From the NCBI GenBank assembly GCA_011800805.1, contig MPNW01000136.1, positions 12,430 to 76,429 on the forward strand: DNA of 64,000 nucleotides, written 5' to 3'. The translations under genes were made by a program, and so were the position numbers. The notes below the pieces were generated by a model. It worked only from the letters and a program-made list of their open reading frames with translations. It had not been told where the DNA came from and did no database searches. Origin of the DNA: Hirudo medicinalis (Eukaryota; Annelida; Clitellata; Hirudinida; Hirudinidae). This document shows, piece after piece, positions 54,401 to 64,000 of this stretch. Position 1 is the stretch's first letter. Each line of letters begins with the position of its first letter.

Positions 54401-57400
54401 TAACCTCGTGACCTGATATTTTTCGTCTCCTTGTTTTAAGGTACCCTGGTCGGCAACGGGAGGAAATGAGAAGTACTCATTTGACAATGAAAATGTAAGA
54501 AAATGAATTGTTGAATTGTGGATGACAGACTGATTTGATGAATGAATGAGCAAGTTAAAGACTAGTCTTGTTGTGATAACAACTGGACGTAATTGTCGTC
54601 TTTCAGGTCTGCATCGTCTCAAATGCCGGAGAACTGACTCTGATCGAATACGGCAGGAATGAAATACTCGGCTCCGTCAGAACGGAGTTCACCAACAAAC
54701 ATCTTCTCAGGTAGCATGCATGATGATGATGATGATGATTATTCTAAATACCTTTTTTTACTAATATAATGCTGTCTTAATCATTGTCATCATCACTACT
54801 GTTATGCTGTGACAATTCATTTGCTTATTTATTAAAACATTAATGATGTCATCAGTGTGAGGATAAATGAGAGAAAGCAACAAGACAAGAAGGACAACAA
54901 GAAGGTCGCATACTTGGTGGACCTGAAAACAATAGCCGTTTGTATGTTCAATTAACCTGTAATGAAAATGATGTTAATGATGGTGGTTGTGATGATGATG
55001 GTAATGATGTTGATTTGGACATTTCCTGGCAGCAATTATAGTGAATGAAGGAATTTAAAATTTCAGTGGACCTGATGACAGGTGTGACCGAAGCTACGAT
55101 CAATCACGACTTCAAGATTGGATGGCTGGAGGTCATCGTGTCGCTGATGATAACATCGTCAACCTTAACAATTACACAATTAATTAATCGTTTATTTATT
55201 AAATTAACATCAACTTATTACTGTTACTCTGTTGCTCTGTTACTCATGATGAGTCAATTCTTTTGCAGTTGAATGAGACTGGACACAAGTTGCTCTTCAG
55301 AGATCAAAAGTTAAAAGTCAATGAAATACCAATTATTAATACATGTTTATTGTAAATTGTAAATAATATAGTAATTAAATTATTAGAATATAATATTTAA
55401 ATTATTATAACATAGTATTTAAGTTATTATAATATAGTATTTAAATTATATTTAATTACAATATATTTATATTTAACTAATGACAAAACTTTCAGCTCCA
55501 TCTGCATGACATGGAGACCCAAGTGAAGACGACGATATTGAATTACTGCTCCTACGTTCAGGTGATTGTCACCTGAATATCCATTTCTATAATCATTAAG
55601 TTTAACAGTAGAATTAGTAATAATAATAACAATAATAGTAATAATAATAATAACTACAGCAATAATATTGATAATTACGTTGATGATGATGATGATTTCG
55701 ACGACGACGACGATGATGATGAAACACAGTGGGTGCCTGGCAGTGATGTGGTTGTGGCTCAAAGCAGAGAAGACCTCTTCATTTGGTACAACATTGAAAC
55801 ACCTGAGAAGGTGACCACCATGCCAATCAAGGTATGTTAATGATGATTGTGAACATGTTAATTGTCTAACTCGTATTGAATTACTTTATAATAGATGGAA
55901 TTATTATGTGTGCCTCATTACTTATTTTCAACTAATTATCATGTTATCAGAATGTCATACTGGGATATTACATTTTGTAATGTTAGTACTATTTTGATTT
56001 ACATGATCTTATCATAATTACAATCTCATCAGGGTGATGTGGTAGACATAGAGAGACACAATGGAAAGACAGAAGTGGTTACAAGTGATAAAGGCAACTC
56101 GTCGTCGTCATCATCTTCCAGGTACCTTCTCGATGAAGGGATGATAGAATTCAGAACGGCTGTCGACGACGGTGACTTTGCAAGGTAAGAAAATGGCAAT
56201 AATGATGAGTCTTTAGTGATTTTATTTAACATGCATTTGCAAATCAACTGGACTTTAATTATATTTGCATAGCATTACAGTCATGCTTGTGATATTTTCT
56301 GAACGTCCACTTCATTAGTTCTAGTTATAATAAAGTAATTTAATAATGCTCATTTATACCAACGTAGGGCTGTGGCTTACTTGGAATCTTTGGAAATGAC
56401 ACCAGAGACTGAAGCATTGTGGCAGAGGTTGAGTAACCTTTCAATGGAGGCCAAAGAACTTTTGATCGCAGAAAGGTTTATTTATTCCAAACATCTTAAA
56501 ATAAATTATTTGGTTGAATTAAATATTTTAAATTATTAATATATCTCAGTTTAAATTCAACTTTTGTTTTTATATCCCTACAATAGTATTACTTCTCAAT
56601 ATCCACAACATATTGGTGGATTGTTTTAGTTATTTCAGTATGTTTCCTTATTAATCCACCGATCAGGTGTTATGCCGCTCTCGGTGATGTTGCCAAGGCG
56701 AGACACCTGAATGAGATAAATGCTATGGTGAAAGAATCAGGTGACCAGGTGGTAGCAAGTGTTCTTTTAGATTTTGTCATTTATTAACTAAGAATAGTTA
56801 ATAATTAATCAGTTAATAATAATAATTGAGGGTAGCAAAGCGATCATGGAACTCGTTATTATAAATTAACTATTATTATTTGTTACTTATTATTCATATG
56901 AATGACAACAGGGGGGATTCAACAGCTATAGAGTTCAAGCAAAAATGGCTCTGTTGGACAAGAATTTCAAGTTGGCCGAGAGTATTTATTTGGATCAGGT
57001 GGAATGCATTGTTGTACTTTGATGAATTACCACTTGCCATTTAATGCATCATTTCTCATCAAATAATGCCTGACTTTGTTGGCAGCATTTATTAATAACA
57101 AAGTATCATTTTTGTTTAGATATTTTGATTGAATGTCTGCTAAATGATTTTATTATTTCAGAATAATGTGGATGAAGCCATTAAAATGTATCAAGATCTT
57201 CATAAGTGGGAAGATGCCATCGCAGTTGCCGAGGCGATGGTATTTTAGTTTCATTTTTAAAATAGAAATATCTTCAAAATAACCTTCCGATGTTATTCCA
57301 ACTCACAATTGACTTTCATCAGAACCATCCCGACCTGGAAACTCTGAGGAAGAAATTCTACCTGTGGACGATGGAGTCGGGTCAGGAGCACAAAGCAGCC

Positions 57401-60400
57401 GAGATGAAGGAAAGATCGGGAGACTACGAAGCAGCTTTGCAACTTTACCTCAAGGCAGGATTGCCTGCAAGAGCTGCCAAACTCTTAACCAGTCGAAATG
57501 TAGGCTGATGATGAAAAAGATGATGGTGATGATGATAATGATTTATTAAATTCCCCCTAGGAACTGATGAAAAATCCTGACCTGATCCAAAGAGTCACCA
57601 CAGCTCTTGTAAAAGCTGAGATGTTTGATAAAGTATGGTTGATGAGGAATTTGAAGGATTCGAGATTAATGATTGAATGATTGAATAATGGTTGAGGTGA
57701 TGGTGGTTTTTTGTTTCAGGCAGGTGAACTCTTTGAAAAGTTGGGCAGGAATGATAGTGCTATTGAATATTATTGCAAGGCCCACTGTTATCAAAAAGGT
57801 GTGCTACCTTTTTAATCTGAGACATGTCATCTCAATTTTGTGATTCAACTTGTAAATATATAATTTTTCTATTTAGCTGTGGAACTGGCTAGAAATGTCA
57901 TGCCTCAAAATGTGGTGAAGTTGGAAGAAGAATGGGGGAACTATCTTGTCACCCAGAAGAGATATGACTCTGCCATCAATCATTTCATTGAGTCCGGGTT
58001 GGTGTTTACTTGAGTTTTGGTCGGTTGCTCATTTCTGACATTGATGACGAGCACCAATTTTACCTGTAACATCTAATTTTCCAATATATGTAGGTCTACA
58101 GTGAAAGCCTTGGATGCCTCCATAAATTCAAGACAGTGGGCAAAAGCTACTCAGATATTGGAGGTGTTATCTGACAGAACAGATGTTAAGAAGTATCATC
58201 TCCTCATTGCTCAACACTTTGTTCAAGTTGGAAATTATCAGGTATTACTGGCATTACTGGCTATAAACACACCATGATTTTAATCACTTACTTTCACTTG
58301 TTATCATCGTCCTCCACTTCATCGTCATTGTTGTCATTATGGCATTCATCATTGATATCATCGCCATAAACATAATCATTATAGTTATTTTTGTCATCAC
58401 TTTTAAGGAAGCTGAGAAACTGTTTGTAGCAGCCAACTGCGTAAATGAAGCCATCGAAATGTACTCCAGTGCTGGGAAGTGGGATCTCGCCCACACGGTG
58501 ATTGTTGTTTGAGCCACAATTTTTCAATTGCCAATCAATACTTTAAAGTTACTTTAACATTTTCTAGTTTTTTATTTATCACAGATAATATAAATGTCTT
58601 TCAGAATGGCTAATGATATAATTCGTACTACTAAACCTAACTTTCCAACACAATAAATTTTAGTTGGCCACAAAACACATGGATATTGAAAAAGTCAATG
58701 CCATGTCCTTGAACCAAGCTAAAACTCTTGAGGAAAAGGGAAAACTAAGGGAAGCTGAAAAGTTGGTTGCCTATTTCATTTTGTCAGAGATATATTTTCA
58801 ATTTTTAAAACTCAACATTTCATTTAATAATAAGTGCGTTCATATGTTTTGGTATCAGGGTATCACTTTCTGAAGGTGTAAGTTGGGTTGTGAATACGAC
58901 GCACGACGACTGTTGCTTGTCACTTGCAGGAAGCCTCTGAACCCATTTGTTGATTTATTGTTCATTTGAATCATATTTATAAATGTAAATACATCACTGT
59001 TAATGTTAGATAAGACAGTAACTTATTATTTCATTAATTAAACACCTGCAGGCTGTACGTGACCATAGATAAGACCGACGAGGCCATATCCATGTACAAG
59101 AGACATCGGATGTACGAGGACATGCTCAGAGTGGTAAAGTCACACAGACCCAACCACGTCAAAGACACTCACATCTACCTTGCTAAGGTAAGCGTCATGA
59201 ACTCGCTTGACAGATCTATTTTGAAAACCTCTTAATTAAAATGTATCGATTATTACGCATTCGTTTCATCGACACCTTGCAGTTATTGGAAGGGGAAGGC
59301 AAATTAAGACTGGCCGAACATCATCTTTTGGAAGCCAAAGATGTTGACAGTGCCATAAGACTTTATGCCAAGGAAGACAAATGGGAAGAGGCATACAGGG
59401 TTGCCAGATCTTTTGGGGGTCCCTCCCATCAGCAGAGGGTGGCTTACGAGTGGAGTCGGTCGTTGGGAGGAGAGTCTGCCGTCAAGCTCCTCAACAAGCT
59501 CGGCATGCTCGAGTCGACTCTCAACCTGGCTTTAAAATCGATGCGAGTTTATATTACTTATTAAAATTTAATTTGTTATTATTTGAAAGGATTCATTGCA
59601 ATTTCAGTCCTCCAGATTTTGAATTTGCATTTGAACTGGCAAAAGGGAAGGACAAAATGCCATATGTGAGTGAGAAATATGCAGAATATTTGGAAGAAAA
59701 TGGAAGATACAGGGAGGCTGAAGCAGAGTTCATAAAGGCAGGAATTCCGAAGAATGCCGTGTTGATGTAAGTTTTTGGCAGACGTTGGATGGTGAGTGAG
59801 TCAGATGAATGTGTGGTTCACAGTGGATGATTTGGATGATATGACGTACGATGTACAAATATTTGAATAAATTTTTAAATAATAAAACATATTACGCATG
59901 ATTTTATAACTAATATGTTGATAAACATATTATCTATTAGCTAAAATAATTTGATCTTGCAAGGTATGTGAGTTGCAAGGACTGGGATTCAGCTCAGAGG
60001 GTTGCAGAATTGTATGACAAATCCTCAGTTTCTGACGTCATGACGGCTCAGGGTCACGTGGCTTTTGAGAGTGGGGAATTCCAGAAAGCAGAATCATTCT
60101 TCCTCAGGGCTCAGAGGCCAACCCTGATCGTTCAGCGATACAAGGTAGAAAAAATTATTAATGGATGGACTGAGCGAAGAATAACATAATTTATTTCATG
60201 TATTTGTTATTAATTCATTCTTATTGTTCAAATTATTGCATCAAATAAATACTTTTTAACAATTTTTAAAGACATCTGTTGGAACAAATCAAATTTTCAA
60301 TTTGTTTGCAATAATCAGTTTAGAGTTCATTTGTTAATGTTTCCATTGACTGCCAGGAAGCCAACATGTGGGCAGATGCTCTCAGGGTGTGCAAGGAATA

Positions 60401-63089
60401 TCTGCCAAACATTTTGCCAGAGTTGCAAAATGAATTTGAATCAAAACATTCAAATGAGTCAATTGGAGGGTAACAATTAATATTTTGCAACATTTTAATG
60501 TCAGCACCGTAGCTAAACAATATTAACATTCACTTCGTCGCACTCACCATCATCATCATCATCATCTCCATCATGACCAACGTCATAACTCCATCATCAA
60601 AGCAACATCCAGAGCACCATTGAGAGGGCTCAAGAGTTTGAAGCCAAAGGCGAATATGCTCGAGCCGTCAAGAGTTACGTAGACGTGACGTCACAAAGTT
60701 CGGATGACGTCATCCTCGTTGAGAAGTGCTACAAGAAAGTGAGTCATGACAACCCAAATTACTCTCTATGAATGCAAAACGTTTTTATTTATTTATTTCA
60801 TTTCGCTTCCATTCTTCTGATGATTGTCCTCATCAACTCATTCATCCAATTATCCAATGCAATCAGTTCATTCATCCAATGCAATCAGTTCATTCATCCA
60901 ATGCAATCAGTTCATTCATCCAATGCAATCAGTTCATTCATCCAATGCAATCAGTTCATTCATCCAATGCAATTAGCTCATTCATCCAATGCAATCAGTT
61001 CATTCATCCAATGCAATCAGTTCATTCATCCAATGCAATCAGCTCATTCATCCAATGCAATCAGCTCATTCACTGATGATTGATTCCTTTTTTATAGGCA
61101 ACTCAGTTGGCTCTGAAGTTTTTGAGTCAGGAGAACCTGGTAAGAGTGGTGGAGGTGGTTGGTCCAAGACTTGTGGAACTGAAGAGGTTTAATGGGGTCA
61201 GTGATGTGAACTTCTGATATGAACTTGATGATGATTATGATAATGATGATGCTCCTGATGATGATGGTGATGATGATGGTGTGAATCATCAAAGGATTTC
61301 AATAGGATATCATCATCACAGTCATTGTCATTATCATCATTGCAATAGTGATGTACTAATTAAGGCAATTATTGTGTAATTAAAGTAAATAATTATTATA
61401 AAGTATTATTATATTCTTCATCATCACGACAACCGACGTAGGCAGCGGAATTATACCTGCAAGCAGACATGATCAAAGAGGCAATAACATCCTTCATAAG
61501 TGGAGAAGAGTGGACAAAAGCCAAGAAGGTGGCAGCTGAATTGGAACCCAAGTGAGTTGTCAAGTTGTCCTATGTTGATGTTGATGATGATATTAATGAT
61601 GATGATGATGATGACGACGAAATTGTCAATCGATGATGACGATGGTGGTGTTGCAGACTTCTACCATATGTTGAAAAGAAGTACAAGGCTCATTTAAAGG
61701 AGAGGGATAATTTGGACGTTGTGAGGGTTTTCTTTCAAATCTCAAAACTCAAATCTGACTTCAAGATCATCACTTGCATGCTTTCCATTTCAGCTGGAAA
61801 GTGTCGACGTTGAGGCAGCATTGCGAGGTCACATAACAAAAGGAGATTGGAACAAAGCCTTGTCAGTCGCCGAGAACAAAGTAAAAGTCCTTTACTAACA
61901 GACGTTTTAATGTCATTACGCTGCCGATCAGTCGATCTGCCGCACGATCGTCCATCACCGCCGGAGAGCAAAGAATTGCTTGAACAGTTTTTGCTTTGGT
62001 GCAGACAAAATATGATTGATCATTTTCAAACTTAGGTCGCACGACGTGCATTCGATGTCGAAGCATAACATTTGTTAAATTATGCTGCTATTTATCATAA
62101 TTTATGCACACTTTTCACTCCAGTCTCCTGAACTTCTTCCAAAATACGTGGCAGAGTTCGCCTCAAAGTTAATTCAGGAAAATAAACTTTATCCAGCCAT
62201 TGAATTGCTCATCAGATATGGGACGACTGCCACTTCAAAGGTTACGGTTGTAACTAATAATACAATAAATATAAGCAATAATATATTATTTATGTAAATA
62301 TAAAATTAAATGCACTTCATTTATATAGCGCCACGTGCATAGCGTCAGATGCACTTTTGTTAGCCATTTATAGTGCTCCTACCCGTGGGCACTTGCCGCA
62401 GTTCAGGCCGGGTTTCGAACTCGAGGCATTACGACCGTTGCCATCAACCCATTCGGGCATCCTGCATGCCTACATTTATAACATAATAATATAATAATAA
62501 TATATAATAATAATTTATACAATAATAATATATACAATAATAATATATACAATAATGTAATTTCAATTGTTTAATTGAATAATTTCAATAATCATTTATA
62601 CATTTATTAAACCAAGTCAAAAGCTGCATGTTAACTTAATGAAAGACACCAACATGTCATGCATGTGCCTGCATTATTGCATTGTTCCTCCAGAACCTTG
62701 CATTGTACAAGAAAATGTTTCATGATGTCATTAACCTCCAAAACTTGGATGACAAGGAATCATTCAAGATGTGGTCTGGACTCAGGGACATGTTTTATGA
62801 TTTGGTTACAAATTTTACAGTTTGAATTCATTCATTCATCAGTGATTGGTTCATGTGGTTCATTCTCCTCATTCTCATTGGTCGACCTGTTTGCAGAACA
62901 AGCAGTCAGAACAAATGAATGCAGCAGATTTTGAAGTTTTCCAAAACATGTTCCTGGTTGCACATTATTATGCAACAAAATCATCTATGCTTGGTCATGA
63001 TTCTCTCAGCCAATCAGCTTGCAAGATATCAGTGTCGCTTCTTAGACACATTGACCTAATTCCAGCTGACAAGGCCTTTTTTGAAGCAG
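51495..63089 (+). CDS. IFT172, intraflagellar transport IFT-B subunit (3' partial)
   Basis: Peripheral IFT-B protein needed to build cilia and for the turnaround of trains at the tip. Exons: 51495-51533, 52000-52143, 52213-52325, 52483-52588, 52714-52793, 52968-53055, 53188-53408, 53759-53882, 54031-54126, 54201-54362, 54441-54494, 54607-54710, 54856-54941, 55067-55131, 55269-55316, 55496-55561, 55730-55831, 56033-56184, 56368-56475, 56667-56748, 56912-56998, 57162-57239, 57323-57499, 57561-57632, 57720-57798, 57877-57997, 58094-58241, 58408-58497, 58664-58761, 59052-59187, 59283-59542, 59608-59766, 59964-60144, 60357-60469, 60603-60738, 61098-61196, 61442-61551, 61657-61720, 61794-61880, 62124-62240, 62694-62819, 62897-63089. 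These give 1,590 residues in one frame. N-terminal WD40 propellers ([44 protein letters not shown]) are followed by a TPR-like solenoid ([40 protein letters not shown]). Each block matches human IFT172 (1,749 residues, recalled). The last about 160 residues lie beyond the window. Confidence 0.97.
53495..53660 (+). mobile_element. tRNA-derived SINE, copy 1 (IFT172 intron 7)
   Basis: Starts near TAGCTTAACGGTTATG (A-box-like). It contains GATGGCAACAGTCATAATGC, a B-box-like GTTCGCAACCC, then GAGTGCCC, GGGTAGGGCACTATA and an A-rich end with AATAAACAG and ACAAAACAAAAAC. It shares the order and most of about 77 bases with the copy at 62.3 kb. It sits within an intron in the sense orientation. Confidence 0.7.
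59543..59607 (+). other. GC-AG intron in IFT172
   Basis: The exon ends TTAAAATCGAT and the intron starts GCGAGT, ending ATTTCAG. Only this GC donor keeps the phase (2) and the residues between LLNKLGML and FEFAFEL at the expected spacing. A GT donor further upstream (CTCGA|GTCGAC) is in phase but would delete about ten residues. The nearest downstream GT is out of phase. Confidence 0.65.
60840..61075. repeat. 22-bp minisatellite in IFT172 intron 35
   Basis: Nine nearly perfect units of 22 bp (60867-61064), each TTCATTCATCCAATGC followed by AATCAG, with single C/T changes, plus a partial unit at each end. It fills most of the intron and produces long antigen-like open frames that are not coding. 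Confidence 0.95.
62295..62478 (-). mobile_element. tRNA-derived SINE, copy 2 (IFT172 intron 40)
   Basis: On the minus strand it reads GGGTTGATGGCAACGGTCGT, then CTCGAGTTCGAAACCCGGCC (B box GTTCGAAACCC), AAGTGCCC, GGGTAGGAGCACTATA and a 3' tail GTGGCGCTATATAAATGAAG. The order and words match the 53.5-kb copy. The GGCGCTATATAAA tail resembles the 3' ends of the LINE-like fragments, as expected for a SINE that borrows a LINE tail. It lies antisense in the IFT172 intron. Confidence 0.75.
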
Positions 63090-64000
63090 GTCACATGTGC
63101 AGAGTGGGTTAAACTGTTATAATAATAATAAAAATAATAATAACAATAATAATAATAACAACAATATAATAATAATAATATTAAAAATAATAATAATATT
63201 AAAAATAATAATAACAACGATAACAACAACAATAATATTAATAACAACAACAACGATAATAATAATAATAATAATAACAATAATAATAATATATTAAAAT
63301 AATAATAATAATAATAATAATGATGATAATAATAATGTATTATATTATATAATAATAATAATAATGTAGTATATTATAAAAACAATAATAATAATTGTTA
63401 TTGTTGTTGTTGACGATGATGATGTTAAAGTTGTTACTGCCATAGAAACATCTGTTGTATTTGTTGTTGTTGTGTCCTTGATATATTTCTGTTTAACTGT
63501 TTATTAACATTAAGTTGTATATTCACAATTTATAAACTTTCTATAAAAGTTGTGTATTCCCATTTTATGTTAAAGGAAAAGATAAAAAAATCTACATCTT
63601 TAGAAAAATAAATAAATTTATTTGATTGTTTTATTGAATTGCTGTGTATTTTGTTAAACGATATTCTGGTTTATAAGATATGACTTATTAAAAATAAATA
63701 TATTTTTAGTCCATCCAACATCTCATCCTAATATCTTGAATGTACTTTATGGCTTTTTCAGTTCAGATATCTTGCCGTTCTTGTTATTATTGTCGGTAAA
63801 AAGTTTGAGAAAAATTATTTGTGCCTATTGAAAGCTGATATCAAGTTTGAGCCATCATCAGTTTAGAGATTATCCCATGGGAATATTGCTAAAAAATGTA
63901 CAAAATGAGTCAAATAAATCGTTAGGTTTGGTTTAAGAACGTGAATCAACGAGGGAGTGTTTAATGGGAGCAGATCGTGAAAACGTATTTTGTATTTTTT
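63090..64000. other. IFT172 intron, continuing beyond the window
   Basis: After the donor GCAG|GTCACA the sequence is a long (AAT)n and mixed AAT/AAC microsatellite (63115-63400), then AT-rich sequence. I see no exon for the expected continuation after the FFEAG block, so the last IFT172 exons should lie downstream. Confidence 0.6.

Noticed and set aside
60837..61075. CRISPR-like regular repeat array
   Set aside because: The units abut directly with no unique spacers and the DNA is from an animal; it is a minisatellite.
60768..61192. Long frames with repeated [14 protein letters not shown] units, resembling a repeat antigen
   Set aside because: They are three-frame readings of the 22-bp intronic minisatellite; 22 is not a multiple of three and the stretch lies between two IFT172 exons.
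63056..63297. Poly-Leu/Tyr and poly-Asn/Ile frames
   Set aside because: Readings of the AAT microsatellite in the last IFT172 intron seen.

Overview
This is eukaryotic, animal nuclear DNA. It is AT-rich, its genes are split by GT-AG introns, and it is full of microsatellites (GAT, AAT, CAT, TTGA and GAGT tracts). Orthologues of cilia, Cas adaptor, USF, MOB4, SR-splicing and IGSF9/turtle genes show a bilaterian. The AT richness, the trinucleotide tracts and the mix of families fit a spiralian such as an annelid, but that placement is an inference.

Layout. 1-14,329: no gene that I can support, only repeats and one CpG-rich, promoter-like stretch near 5.9-6.3 kb. 14,330-22,096 (+): most of a turtle/IGSF9-type neuronal adhesion receptor (Ig2-Ig5, two FN3, one TM), 5' end missing, with an unusual low-complexity insert inside FN3-2 and two alternative last exons. 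22,354-24,545 (-): complete MOB4/phocein, tail to tail with it. 24.7-25.7 kb: LINE reverse-transcriptase fragment and a hAT-like end. 27,254-29,235 (+): USF bHLH-zip transcription factor. 29,990-33,397 (+): SRSF10-like SR splicing protein. 35,205-35,576 (+): a small secreted, neuropeptide-like precursor. 36,210-41,038 (-): a p130Cas/NEDD9 adaptor in two exons. 42,836-43,114 (-): a possible small secreted protein. 44,171-44,595 (+): TRIQK. 45,557-47,024 (-): an aminergic-like class A GPCR. 49,109-50,932 (+): an unrecognised 141-residue protein. 51,495 to beyond the window (+): IFT172, 42 exons read (1,590 residues), C-terminus outside.

The genes are unrelated in function and do not form a cluster. 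Exon chains were assembled by eye from splice consensus, reading phase and remembered family similarity. Every chain given here closes in frame. No transcript data or database search was available.

The most interesting items are the FN3 insert encoded by Ser/His/Asp microsatellites, the phase-neutral 21-nt microexon and the two tails of the IGSF9-like gene, the peptide precursor at 35.2 kb, a GC-AG intron in IFT172, and two copies of one tRNA-derived SINE family in opposite orientation inside IFT172 introns.
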